This document shows positions 39,493 through 47,921 of a stretch of DNA of 64,000 bases, one piece after another (the stretch's first letter is position 1; each line of letters starts with the position of its first letter). The notes beneath the pieces were generated by a model. It saw only the letters and a program-made list of their open reading frames with translations, did no database searches and was not told the origin of the DNA. The translations under genes and the position numbers were made by a program. This DNA is from Comamonadaceae bacterium PBBC1 (lineage in GTDB: Bacteria; Pseudomonadota; Gammaproteobacteria; Burkholderiales; Burkholderiaceae_C). The stretch is taken from positions 246,685-310,684 of the forward strand of contig NKIP01000004.1 of the NCBI GenBank assembly GCA_002256145.1, in the 5' to 3' direction.

Positions 39493-40530
39493 ATGAACGA
39501 TTTAGGACGACTCGAAGACCTGCCCAAAGACTATGTGCAGGATTTGCGTGACCTGAACCTGGTGCCCCTATGGCCCAGCCTGCGCGGCGTGCTGCCGCCC
39601 AAAGTGCCCACCCGCCAGACCCAGCCCACCTGCTGGGCTTACAAAGACATCAAGCCCCTCTTGCTCAAGGCGGGCGAACTCACCCCGATTGAAAAAGCCG
39701 AGCGCCGCGTGCTGGTGCTAGCCAACCCCGGCCACGGCCTGGAAAAAATGCAGGCCTCAGCCGCCATGTATTTGGGCATGCAACTGCTCATGCCCGGCGA
39801 GTGGGCCCCCAGCCACCGCCACACGCCCAACGCGGTGCGCATGGTGGTGGAAGGCGAAGGCGCCTGGACCACAGTGGACGGCGAGAAATGCCCCATGAGC
39901 CGTGGCGATTTGATCCTCACGCCCACGGGCCTGTGGCACGAGCACGGCCACGACGGCACCGAGCCCGTCATCTGGCTCGATGTGCTGGACCTGCCGCTGG
40001 TCTATTACATGGAGGCCAGCTACCACATCAACGGCGAACGCCAGACCGTGGTGCCCGGCCAGGGCGACAAGCAATACGCCCGTGGCGGTGTGGTGCCCAG
40101 CCATGTGTTTGAGCGCAGCAAGAAGGCCTACCCCATGCTGCGCTACGCCTGGAAAGACGCCAAGGCCGCGCTCGAATCATTGGCCGCTGACGATGCGGGT
40201 TTGGAGCAGGTGCAAGTGACTTACACCAACCCCGAGACGGGTAGCGATGCGGAAAATATTTTGGGCTTTTACGCCCTGATGCTGCGCCCCGGCCAGACCC
40301 TGCGCCTGCCAGCCCGCTCACCAGCACAGGTGTTCCACGTGATCGAAGGCGCTGTGCAAGCGCAGATCGTGAACAGCATCTTCACCCTGGCCGAAGCCGA
40401 CACCTGCTGCGCCCCCGGCTACGAAGCCGTGACGCTGACCAACCTGAACGCAGCACAGCCCGCCTTCATCTTCATCGCCGACGAATCGCCACTGCACCGC
40501 AAGCTCGGTGTGTACGAGAACCGAGGCTGA
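39493..40530 (+). CDS. nagI: gentisate 1,2-dioxygenase
   Basis: Opens the ring of gentisate between C1 and C2 to maleylpyruvate with Fe(II). A 345-residue bicupin with the metal-binding cupin SHRHTPNAVRMVVEGEGAWTTVDGEKC (His-x-His and Glu) in the N-terminal domain, the LTPTGLWHEHGHDG segment, and a second, degenerate cupin from about residue 250. Length and motifs match GtdA/NagI. It directly follows the reductase gene by 33 nt. Confidence 0.95.
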   Translation: MNDLGRLEDLPKDYVQDLRDLNLVPLWPSLRGVLPPKVPTRQTQPTCWAYKDIKPLLLKAGELTPIEKAERRVLVLANPGHGLEKMQASAAMYLGMQLLMPGEWAPSHRHTPNAVRMVVEGEGAWTTVDGEKCPMSRGDLILTPTGLWHEHGHDGTEPVIWLDVLDLPLVYYMEASYHINGERQTVVPGQGDKQYARGGVVPSHVFERSKKAYPMLRYAWKDAKAALESLAADDAGLEQVQVTYTNPETGSDAENILGFYALMLRPGQTLRLPARSPAQVFHVIEGAVQAQIVNSIFTLAEADTCCAPGYEAVTLTNLNAAQPAFIFIADESPLHRKLGVYENRG

Positions 40531-40673
40531 AGCCTCAAGTTGAACCTGGAAGCTCAACTTAAGCCTGCCAGCTCAGCTTGAAATTGTCATCCTCGGGCTT
40601 GACCCGAGGATCCATAGATGCCCGATCAAGTCGGGCATGACAGCTGGATTTTTTCGGCATCACTGCCTTTTTA
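40531..40673. repeat. intergenic hairpin repeat (two tandem palindromes)
   Basis: Within the operon gap, CCTCGGG-CTTGA-CCCGAGG (40591-40609) is followed by TGCCCGA-TCAAG-TCGGGCA (40619-40637), and the pair is bracketed by TGTCAT (40585-40590) and ATGACA (40637-40642). An additional hairpin AGTTGA...TCAACT spans 40539-40559. TCATCCTCGGGCTTGACCCG is a dispersed palindrome I recall from many proteobacterial genomes. It may protect the upstream message or dampen the downstream genes. Confidence 0.75.
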
Positions 40674-40685
40674 TTGAACGACCTC

Positions 40686-41387
40686 ATGACCTCTTATCTC
40701 TTCAATCCCCCCGCCCTCCAGTCCCTGCCCGTTCGTGGCAAAACCGAGCGCTTCCCGATCAACCGCATCTTCTGCGTGGGCCGCAATTACCACGCGCATG
40801 CCGTTGAGATGGGCCGCCCGGTCGACAAGAGGGTCGAGCAGGCTTTCTACTTCACCAAGTCGCCCCAGACTTTGGTGGAAAGCGGTGCCACGGTCGCCTA
40901 CCCACCCCGCACCAACAACTACCATTTCGAGATGGAACTGGTGCTGGCCATTGGCAAAGAAGGCTTTCGCGTGAGCGAGGCCAACGCGCACGAGCTGGTC
41001 TATGGCTACGCCGCAGGGCTCGACATGACACGCCGTGACCTGCAGCTGGTGGCGCGTGACAAGGGCCGTCCTTGGGACACGGGCAAAGACATCGAAGAAG
41101 GCTCGGTCTGCTCCGAAATCGTGCCCATGCCCGGCGTGGTGATCGAGCACGGCGCGATTGCGCTGGAAGTCAACGGTGTCACCATGCAGTCGTCTGACGT
41201 GGACAAACTGATCTGGAACATCCGTGAAATCATCGCTGACCTGTCCACCTACTACCACCTGCAGCCTGGCGACCTGATCTACACCGGCACACCTGAAGGC
41301 GTGGGCGCTGTGGTGACCGGCGACAAGATCACCGGCCGGGTCGAAGGCGTGGCCGAGATCGCTCTGAACATCGGCGCTGCTCAATAA
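40686..41387 (+). CDS. nagK: fumarylpyruvate hydrolase (FAH family)
   Basis: Cleaves fumarylpyruvate to fumarate and pyruvate, the last step of the gentisate pathway. The 233 residues begin [18 protein letters not shown] and carry [15 protein letters not shown], the metal-binding E-x-E in [11 protein letters not shown], the Asp in [13 protein letters not shown] and the ending [22 protein letters not shown] start 12 nt upstream is in frame but the ATG at 40686 fits relatives better. Confidence 0.92.
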   Translation: MTSYLFNPPALQSLPVRGKTERFPINRIFCVGRNYHAHAVEMGRPVDKRVEQAFYFTKSPQTLVESGATVAYPPRTNNYHFEMELVLAIGKEGFRVSEANAHELVYGYAAGLDMTRRDLQLVARDKGRPWDTGKDIEEGSVCSEIVPMPGVVIEHGAIALEVNGVTMQSSDVDKLIWNIREIIADLSTYYHLQPGDLIYTGTPEGVGAVVTGDKITGRVEGVAEIALNIGAAQ

Positions 41388-41448
41388 TGCCAAGCGCCCG
41401 CAGCCGCCATGTGCATGCGGCGGCACACCTACCAATAGGACCCCAGCC

Positions 41449-42084
41449 ATGAAGCTCTACAACTTTTTCCGAAGCGGCACCTCGCACCGTCTGCGCATCG
41501 CGCTCAACCTCAAGGGCATCGCCACCGACTACGTGGCGGTCGATTTGCGTGTGGAAGAGCACCTGAAAGACGCCTTCAAAGCGGTCAACCCGCAGCAGCT
41601 GGTGCCTGCGCTCGACACGGGCGAACAGGTGCTGATCCAGTCGCCCGCCATCATCGAATGGCTGGAAGAAAAATACCCTACGCCCGCGCTACTGCCCACC
41701 GATGTCAACCAACGCGCCCATGTGCGCGCCCTGGCCGCCATCGTCGGCTGCGACATCCACCCGATCAACAACCGCCGCATTCTGGAAACCCTGCGCAAGC
41801 AGTTCGGGGCCAGCGAAGACGCCGTCAACGCTTGGTGCGGCACCTGGATAAGCGCCGGGTTTGACGCCTACGAAGCCCTGCTCGCTGCCGACGCGAAACG
41901 CGGCCGTTTCAGCTTTGGTGACACCCCCACCCTCGCCGACGTGTACTTGATCCCGCAAGTGGAAAGCGCACGCCGCTTCAAGGTGGAGATGGCCCGCTGG
42001 CCGCTGATCAGCGCCATCGACCAGGCCTGCGGTGAACTGGACGCCTTCAAAAAGGCCGCGCCGATGGCCCAGCCTGACGCCTGA
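41449..42084 (+). CDS. nagL: maleylpyruvate isomerase (GST zeta class)
   Basis: Glutathione-dependent isomerisation of maleylpyruvate to fumarylpyruvate. The 211 residues have the thioredoxin-like domain with MKLYNFFRSGTSHRLRIALNLKG, the SxxS-type catalytic segment of zeta GSTs (RSGTSHR), QLVPALDTGEQVLIQSPAIIEWLEEKY and a helical C-terminal domain including the IHPINNRRIL signature. This places the glutathione-dependent, not mycothiol-dependent, branch here. Confidence 0.93.
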   Translation: MKLYNFFRSGTSHRLRIALNLKGIATDYVAVDLRVEEHLKDAFKAVNPQQLVPALDTGEQVLIQSPAIIEWLEEKYPTPALLPTDVNQRAHVRALAAIVGCDIHPINNRRILETLRKQFGASEDAVNAWCGTWISAGFDAYEALLAADAKRGRFSFGDTPTLADVYLIPQVESARRFKVEMARWPLISAIDQACGELDAFKKAAPMAQPDA

Positions 42085-42144
42085 GCGATCAGGACCGATG
42101 TCAGGCGAACACGGCATTGCTCATCCAAAGACAGAAACCGCACC

Positions 42145-43365
42145 ATGAACAACCCCTTCTTCGTCACACGTCAGGAACGCGTCGCCTTGGCAAGACAACG
42201 GTATTTTGAAGAAGGCATCTTGCCCACCGGAGTGGTCAGTGACGCGATTTTCCAGTCCTGGACACGGTGCCATCGCGGGCACCACAAATCACAGGACCGC
42301 ATTGAGTTTCAGCCCGTCTCCATCAGCCGCAGCCAACTGGCGCTGCAAAAAAACCGGGTGCTTCATGAAGCCTGGCTCAGCGAGATGCCAGCCTTGGGCA
42401 ATGCGCTGGGATCGGCCCATTGCTCGGCCATCCTGACAGATGCCACCGGGGTGCTGATCGGTGCCACACCGGCCAACCACATGGAGCAGCGCATCATCCC
42501 CATTGCGCACAGAATCGGCGTGAACCTGTCCGAGGCGTATGTCGGCACAACCGCGCCGGGCATCGTGGCCAGAACCGGCAAGCCCGCATCGGTTTGGGGC
42601 GCAGAGCACTTCAATGACGCAGTGAGCACGATGTATTGCACAGCCGCCCCCATTCACAACATTCAAGGTCAATTGGCCGGCATTCTGGACATTTCGAGCG
42701 AAGGCATTCCGTTCAAGTTCGACCCTTCCTCTGTCGTCGGCTTGTATGCGGCATCCATCGAAAACCGCTTGCTCATGGCGCAGTCCACCGATCTGCTGAT
42801 TGTCAAATTCCAGTTTCTGCCCGCCATCATCGACACACCGATGGTGGGCATGATCGGCTTTGACCTGGCGGGTCAATTGACTTGGTTGAATTCAGTCGCC
42901 AGCCAATTGCTGAGCCTGTCTGTCGTGCCCGAAGAAAGACCGCAGTGCAGCGTGAACGACATCTTTGAAGTCGGATTCGATCAGCTCGCCTCGCAAGTCG
43001 GACACGGCTTTCACGCACAACAATTGCGCAATGGCTTGCAAGTGTTCACCACCTGCACCCTCCAAAAGCAAGGTGGGCCGACCCATCTGGCCAAACATGA
43101 AGCGCCCCCCACTGTCTCCACGCCAACGGCCATGGTGACCGACATCTTGCCTCACAGCCCATCATCCGCAAGGCCTGTTGACATGGCCGACGGCTATCTG
43201 CCCGCCAGCAGCCTGAAACAGGCTGACGCTGATTTGATTCGCAAACGCCTGACAGAATTCAAAGGCAATGTGTCCCAAGTGGCCAAACAGCTGCAAGTCT
43301 CCCGAGGCTTGATTTACAGAAGACTTCAGGAATTGGGGATTGATGCCGCGCTGTATAAAAAATAA
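42145..43365 (+). CDS. GAF/Fis-type transcriptional regulator lacking the AAA+ sigma-54 domain
   Basis: A 406-residue protein similar in ends to the acetoin/phenol-type activators. The N-terminal region WTRCHRGHH plus a GAF domain (about 65-215, with SEAYVGTTAPGIVARTGKPASVWGAEHF) is followed by a PAS-like segment (MVGMIGFDLAGQLTWLNSVASQLLSL) and a C-terminal Fis HTH (FKGNVSQVAKQLQVSRGLIYRRLQEL). The central AAA+ ATPase with GAFTGA is missing, so it should act without sigma-54 activation. It probably senses an aromatic ligand and may control the gentisate operon just upstream (inference). Confidence 0.82.
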   Translation: MNNPFFVTRQERVALARQRYFEEGILPTGVVSDAIFQSWTRCHRGHHKSQDRIEFQPVSISRSQLALQKNRVLHEAWLSEMPALGNALGSAHCSAILTDATGVLIGATPANHMEQRIIPIAHRIGVNLSEAYVGTTAPGIVARTGKPASVWGAEHFNDAVSTMYCTAAPIHNIQGQLAGILDISSEGIPFKFDPSSVVGLYAASIENRLLMAQSTDLLIVKFQFLPAIIDTPMVGMIGFDLAGQLTWLNSVASQLLSLSVVPEERPQCSVNDIFEVGFDQLASQVGHGFHAQQLRNGLQVFTTCTLQKQGGPTHLAKHEAPPTVSTPTAMVTDILPHSPSSARPVDMADGYLPASSLKQADADLIRKRLTEFKGNVSQVAKQLQVSRGLIYRRLQELGIDAALYKK

Positions 43366-43485
43366 CAATGGAGAGAGTAAATTTAGAAAAATTTTTAACG
43401 TGGATTTGCTGCACTCGACTCGAATAGACCTAGCCAGCTTGAGCGACAGATCTGCAGCGGTTGCAGTCACAAGAAAACTCCATCT

Positions 43486-44364
43486 CTACTTCATGACAGT
43501 GCGCATCAACTGCCTGATTTCTGGCAAGAAAAGTGCTTCGGCTTTGTTGGCTACAGTGACCAAACCGAATCTGGCTTTGATCCGAAGGGCTGGTTGAATG
43601 GGCAATTCAACAAAGTCAGGAGCCGAAGCGCGAATTGCGAGTAAGACGGTATCTGTTTGTTGTGTGACTTGAATGAGGTGCGAAATTTCATCGCTTTGCA
43701 GCTTCACCAAAACATCTGGATGCGCGATTTCGCCATACCTTTCCACCATGATTCTTGCGGTTTCTTCACTCAACGGCGTGGAGGCGATGGGGTAGCTCTT
43801 GAGATCCGCGAAGACGACCTTTTTTTTGCGTACGAGAGGATGAGCTGGTCTGCACATGAACACGCCATCCATCTCCACAATTTGCGTGACTCTCAGATCA
43901 GGCGTTGGTCTCAGCGCGCGAATGTCCAATACGGCGGCATCTATTAAACGGTCTCTGAGCATTTGGGCCAAGCTTGCGGTGTTCGATCGAACAATTTCGA
44001 TGTGAAAGTTCGGAAAATGCATCCCGAAGTGGGCCAAGATGGGCGTGCTGAGCATGGCTCCCGGCCCGGAACTCAGGCCCAAACGAATGCGCCCACTGTC
44101 GCCTGGACTCAGACTGCGACCACAGTCTTTGAGCTGCTGCGCGTACTCCATGAGCGCGTGGCTGCGAGCCAGCACTTCTTGCCCAAACGAATTCAGCTCA
44201 ATACGTTTACCGAGTCGATCAAACAGTTGTTTCCCAAACTCATCTTCCAATGATTTGATGCTGCGACTCAAGGCGGGTTGTGTCATGTGCAAGGCATCCG
44301 CAGCTTTGACAAATGAGCCGGCTTTGGCTAATGCGATGAATTGGCGTAGTTGGACAAGCGTCAT
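43486..44364 (-). CDS. LysR family transcriptional regulator
   Basis: A 292-residue LysR protein with HTH MTLVQLRQFIALAKAGSFVKAADALHMTQPALSRSIKSLEDEFGKQLFDRLGKRI and an effector domain from about residue 90 (RIRLGLSSGPGAMLSTPILAHFG). It diverges from the Bug-family gene and is its likely regulator. Start at 44364 (ATG); a TTG three codons earlier is possible. In the 112-nt gap is GTTG (44384-44387) and CAAC (44400-44403) around TAATATTA, a possible site. Confidence 0.88.
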   Translation of the reverse strand: MTLVQLRQFIALAKAGSFVKAADALHMTQPALSRSIKSLEDEFGKQLFDRLGKRIELNSFGQEVLARSHALMEYAQQLKDCGRSLSPGDSGRIRLGLSSGPGAMLSTPILAHFGMHFPNFHIEIVRSNTASLAQMLRDRLIDAAVLDIRALRPTPDLRVTQIVEMDGVFMCRPAHPLVRKKKVVFADLKSYPIASTPLSEETARIMVERYGEIAHPDVLVKLQSDEISHLIQVTQQTDTVLLAIRASAPDFVELPIQPALRIKARFGLVTVANKAEALFLPEIRQLMRTVMK

Positions 44365-44476
44365 GTTTATCAATGCTTTTTAGGTTGCCTTAATATTACC
44401 AACAATGCATTGGACATCATGTTCTTGGACCTCTAATATGACCGTCATGTTCTTTTCATTTAAATTGGAGTTTGTG

Positions 44477-45463
44477 ATGAGATTTACTTTCAAAGTCGTG
44501 TCCAGTGTGCTCAGTTCATTGGTGTTCTGTGGTGCTGCGTGGGCCCAAAATTTCCCTTCCAAGACAGTCACCTTGATGGTTCCGTATCCTGCGGGTGGTG
44601 TGTCGGATGTCATTGCACGCACGCTCAACAACACCTTGGCCAAACACCTGGGACAGACGGTGATCGTCGAAAACTTGGGGGGTGCCAGTGGTGGTATCGC
44701 GGGCCAAAAGGTTTTGAACAGCCCCGCTGATGGGCACATGATCTTTCAAGGGTCACCTAATGAATTGATATTGGCGCCTTTGGCAAATGCTGCGATCAAG
44801 TACAAACCTGAAGACTTTCGCCTTGTTCAGATGATCACCATCAATCCGCTTGTGATGCTCGCACGTAAAGATTTGCCAGCCAACAATGGCGATGAATTGA
44901 TTGCCTATGCAAAAAAAGCGTCGGCAGAAGGCAAGCCATTGACATTTGCAAGTGTTGGCCCGGGCTCCCTCTACCACCTGCTGGGTGAGCACATGTCATC
45001 GGTCACAGGTATTTCTATGACGCATGTTCCCTATAAAGGCGGCGCGCCCGCTGTACAAGATTTGATGGGTGGGCAGGTCGATATTTTTATGACACCCTAT
45101 GGCAAAGGGCAGGTTCAGCTGGTGGAGGATGGCAAGCTCAAAGCGCCTGCTGTGCTTTCAGCCGATCGACAAGCGATGTTTAGCAAGGTGCCAACATTGA
45201 ATGAGAGCAAAGCACTCAAGGGGTTTGTCTTTGATACTTGGGCAGGCTACTTTGTCCACAAAGATACGCCAGAGCCAGTGGTCCAAGCTTTGCACAAAGC
45301 TTTGAGTGAAGTGGCAAGTGACCCAACGGTCAAGAGCGCATTAGAAGCACAAGCCATGATCGTCCCACGTCCGCAAGCTTTGACAGCATTGGGCAAGCTT
45401 TACGCAGACAACACCGCCAAATACCAAGCGATTGCCAAATCGATGCGCTTACAGCCCCAATAA
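44477..45463 (+). CDS. tripartite tricarboxylate transporter substrate-binding protein (Bug family)
   Basis: A 328-residue periplasmic binding protein of the Bug/TctC family that captures carboxylates. The signal peptide MRFTFKVVSSVLSSLVFCGAAWAQ is cut after AWAQ. The mature start NFPSKTVTLMVPYPAGGVSDVIARTL has the standard P(F/Y)PAGG-SD motif. No tctA/tctB permease is next to it, as is usual for orphan Bug proteins in Burkholderiales. GGAG lies 7 nt before the ATG at 44477. An amidohydrolase follows 12 nt later. Confidence 0.92.
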   Translation: MRFTFKVVSSVLSSLVFCGAAWAQNFPSKTVTLMVPYPAGGVSDVIARTLNNTLAKHLGQTVIVENLGGASGGIAGQKVLNSPADGHMIFQGSPNELILAPLANAAIKYKPEDFRLVQMITINPLVMLARKDLPANNGDELIAYAKKASAEGKPLTFASVGPGSLYHLLGEHMSSVTGISMTHVPYKGGAPAVQDLMGGQVDIFMTPYGKGQVQLVEDGKLKAPAVLSADRQAMFSKVPTLNESKALKGFVFDTWAGYFVHKDTPEPVVQALHKALSEVASDPTVKSALEAQAMIVPRPQALTALGKLYADNTAKYQAIAKSMRLQPQ

Positions 45464-45475
45464 CGAAAGCGTCTG

Positions 45476-46696
45476 ATGCAAGAAAGCAACTACCTCGCGC
45501 ATTCACTGGTGCAGCGCGTCGGTGATTTCATTCAGATCCGACGCGATATCCATGCGCGCCCTGAACTGGCCTTCGAAGAACATCAGACAGCCTCTTTGGT
45601 CTCCGACAAGTTGAGGAGTTGGGGTTATGAGGTGACGACGGGTTTGGGTGGAACTGGCGTAGTGGGGACATTGCGCCGTGGTCTAAAGGGCAAGTCCATT
45701 GGCTTGCGGGCTGACATGGATGCATTGCCGATCCTGGAGGCAGGCTCCAGTCCCTGGAAAAGTCAAACGGTTGGGGTCATGCACGCGTGTGGTCATGATG
45801 GGCATACAGCGATGCTGTTGGCGGCCGCCAAGTTGATCGCTGAAGACCTTGAGTTTAATGGAACGGTTAACCTGATTTTCCAACCTGCAGAAGAAGGGGC
45901 TGGTGGCGCGCTGAAAATGATGGAGGATGGTCTGTTTGAGCAATTTCCATGCAATGCCGTTTTTGCGATGCACAACATGCCAGGAGTTGAAGCTGGTCGC
46001 TTTGAGTTCCGAAAAGGTTCAGCGATGGCTTCCAGCGATAACGTGACTATCACCCTGAACGGACGTGGTGGACATGGTGCGTTTCCTCATGAGGCCACAG
46101 ACACTGTGGTGGCCGCGTCTTCGATCGTCATGGCGCTTCAGACCATCGTGTCACGTAATGTCGATCCACAGAAGACGGCCGTGGTGACGGTTGGGGCCAT
46201 CCACGCGGGCATAGCCAATAACGTGATTCCGCAGACTGCAACGCTTGAGCTCAGTATCAGAGCTCTCAATACCGAAGTACGAGCCTTGCTGAAAGAGCGA
46301 ATTTTGGCGCTGGTCAAGCTGCAGGCAGAAAGCTACGGGGTACAAGCTTCCATAGACTGGCGCGAAGGGTATGCCGTACTGGTGAATACGCCCGATGAAA
46401 CTGAATTCGCGACGCAGGTGGCCACAAAGGTTTTTGGCGCAGATCAGGTTGAGCCCAACGGACCTGCCTATACAGCCAGTGAAGACTTCGCATTCATGCT
46501 GCAGCAAGTACCTGGAAGTTATATTTTTATCGGCAATGGCGGTCCGGGAACCCGAGGTGCATGTCACGTCCATAACCCTGGCTATGACTTCAACGATGAA
46601 CTCATCGCCCCTGGGGCGGCATTTTGGTATGCCTTGGTCAGTGAATACCTAAAAACACAGCCCTATGCCCAGAGGACATCGCACCCGAAGACTTGA
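45476..46696 (+). CDS. M20 family amidohydrolase (hippurate hydrolase-like)
   Basis: A 406-residue zinc/manganese peptidase-like amidohydrolase that releases an acid from an N-acyl amino acid, as hippurate hydrolase or indole-acetyl amino acid hydrolases do. Metal residues are in GLRADMDALP, MHACGHDGHTAMLL and IFQPAEEGAGGA; the lid domain includes TLNGRGGHGAFPHEATD and the C-terminal TASEDFAFMLQQVPGSYIFIGNG supplies the last ligand. The substrate is not known. It is 12 nt behind the Bug gene, so uptake and cleavage of one compound is plausible. Confidence 0.9.
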   Translation: MQESNYLAHSLVQRVGDFIQIRRDIHARPELAFEEHQTASLVSDKLRSWGYEVTTGLGGTGVVGTLRRGLKGKSIGLRADMDALPILEAGSSPWKSQTVGVMHACGHDGHTAMLLAAAKLIAEDLEFNGTVNLIFQPAEEGAGGALKMMEDGLFEQFPCNAVFAMHNMPGVEAGRFEFRKGSAMASSDNVTITLNGRGGHGAFPHEATDTVVAASSIVMALQTIVSRNVDPQKTAVVTVGAIHAGIANNVIPQTATLELSIRALNTEVRALLKERILALVKLQAESYGVQASIDWREGYAVLVNTPDETEFATQVATKVFGADQVEPNGPAYTASEDFAFMLQQVPGSYIFIGNGGPGTRGACHVHNPGYDFNDELIAPGAAFWYALVSEYLKTQPYAQRTSHPKT

Positions 46697-46798
46697 ACGA
46701 CATCCCCTGCCCGTGTATGTCTGCAACCAGCTATCAGGGGACTCCGGTATGGTCACTGTGCGCGTCAATTCCGAAACCCCCTTTTCTAAAACACGAAC

Positions 46799-47098
46799 TC
46801 AACCGCTCGACGTATCAGAGAAATGTTCTACATGAGGCGGTTGTGCAAAGAACTCCCCCACCAAGGACCGCCATTGCGTGAATAAATCGGATCCACGGAA
46901 ATCCACAGTGTGGTTTTCCAGCGTTTCCCAACGAAGCATCAAAACATACCGATCGGGGGTTTCGATACAACGACGAAATTCATGACCAAGAAAGCCCTTT
47001 GACTTGGGGAAAATGGTTGCCAAAGCGATCTGCACATTTTTCTCGAAAGCATCAGATGCGCCAGTCTTGATTCGAATATCAGCCAACTCAAGAATCAT
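46799..47098 (-). CDS. antibiotic biosynthesis monooxygenase (ABM) domain protein
   Basis: A 99-residue dimeric alpha/beta barrel protein of the ABM family: MILELADIRIKTG, FPKSKGFLGHEFRRCIETPDRYVLMLRWETLENHTVDFRGSDLF and WRSLVGEFFAQPPHVEHF. The RWETLENHT and FRGSDLFxxWR motifs define the family. Members range from quinol-forming monooxygenases to haem-degrading enzymes, so the activity is uncertain. The ATG at 47098 has GGAG 8 nt before it. It follows the SDR gene by 26 nt and is converging on the amidohydrolase. Confidence 0.85.
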   Translation of the reverse strand: MILELADIRIKTGASDAFEKNVQIALATIFPKSKGFLGHEFRRCIETPDRYVLMLRWETLENHTVDFRGSDLFTQWRSLVGEFFAQPPHVEHFSDTSSG

Positions 47099-47124
47099 TT
47101 TGAAACTCCTATCCGTTTTCAAGT

Positions 47125-47895
47125 TCAGTGAATGTGAGTTCCGCCGTTGACATCCAGCGTAGCGCCAGTAACGAAGCCAGAAAGATCAGAAGCGAGATAC
47201 AAACAAGCACCCGCCATTTCGCGTGTCGATCCAATGCGTTTAAGCGGGATGCCATCAACAATGCTTTGAAGACGCTCTTCAGAGATGCCATCCAGCATGG
47301 GTGTGTCAATCATCGCTGGGCATATCGCGTTGGCACGAACACCAAGCGCTCCAAATTCGCGCGCAATGCTTCTGGTGAGGCTCAGCATGCCACCTTTGGA
47401 GGCTGCGTAATGTGACCCACCCACAAGTCCACCGCCACGTTGTGCAGCTAACGATGCGACGTTCACGATATTGCCCGAACGCTGAGATTTAAAAACTTCC
47501 AAAACACTTTGGCAAAGGAAGAATGCGCCTTTGAGGTTGATGTCAAACATGAGACCAAGCTCTTTCTCATCGATCTCCAAAATCGGGCTAGACCGTACGA
47601 TGCCAGCCGAATTGACCATGCAATCAATTTTCCCGTGAAGTCGAAGCACCTCAGCAACCAATGCATCACAAGCTTCTTTTTTGCTGATGTCGCATTGAAT
47701 ACCGTCAATTGATATTGACCTCTGCAATTGCTTTTCAATGGACGTCTTGATCGATCCCAATACGTCTGCGTTCATGCTGACATCGGTAACAACGACCTTG
47801 GCGCCGTGTTCAACAAACAGTTCTGCAGTCGCATACCCAATGCTGCGCAGCGATGCAGCCCCTGCAATGATGCAAACTTTATCCATGAGTAACAT
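47125..47895 (-). CDS. SDR family NAD(P)-dependent oxidoreductase
   Basis: A 256-residue short-chain dehydrogenase. The cofactor loop reads AGAASLRSIGYATAELF, a variant with an insertion relative to the TGxxxGIG form; VNSAGIV, VASLAAQRGG and the Tyr-Lys pair in YAASKGGML follow, with the typical end VTGATLDVNGGTH. It uses many AT-rich codons; two 60-nt rows counted by hand were 45 and 47 percent GC. Its substrate is unknown. It is downstream of the epimerase and TRAP genes on the same strand. An alternative ATG is at 47886. Confidence 0.88.
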   Translation of the reverse strand: MLLMDKVCIIAGAASLRSIGYATAELFVEHGAKVVVTDVSMNADVLGSIKTSIEKQLQRSISIDGIQCDISKKEACDALVAEVLRLHGKIDCMVNSAGIVRSSPILEIDEKELGLMFDINLKGAFFLCQSVLEVFKSQRSGNIVNVASLAAQRGGGLVGGSHYAASKGGMLSLTRSIAREFGALGVRANAICPAMIDTPMLDGISEERLQSIVDGIPLKRIGSTREMAGACLYLASDLSGFVTGATLDVNGGTHIH

Positions 47896-47921
47896 ATGTC
47901 AACAGTCTTTCTATAAATCAT

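Noticed and set aside
46693..46881. 62-residue plus frame after the amidohydrolase
   Set aside because: It overlaps the end of the convergent ABM gene and has no coding character.
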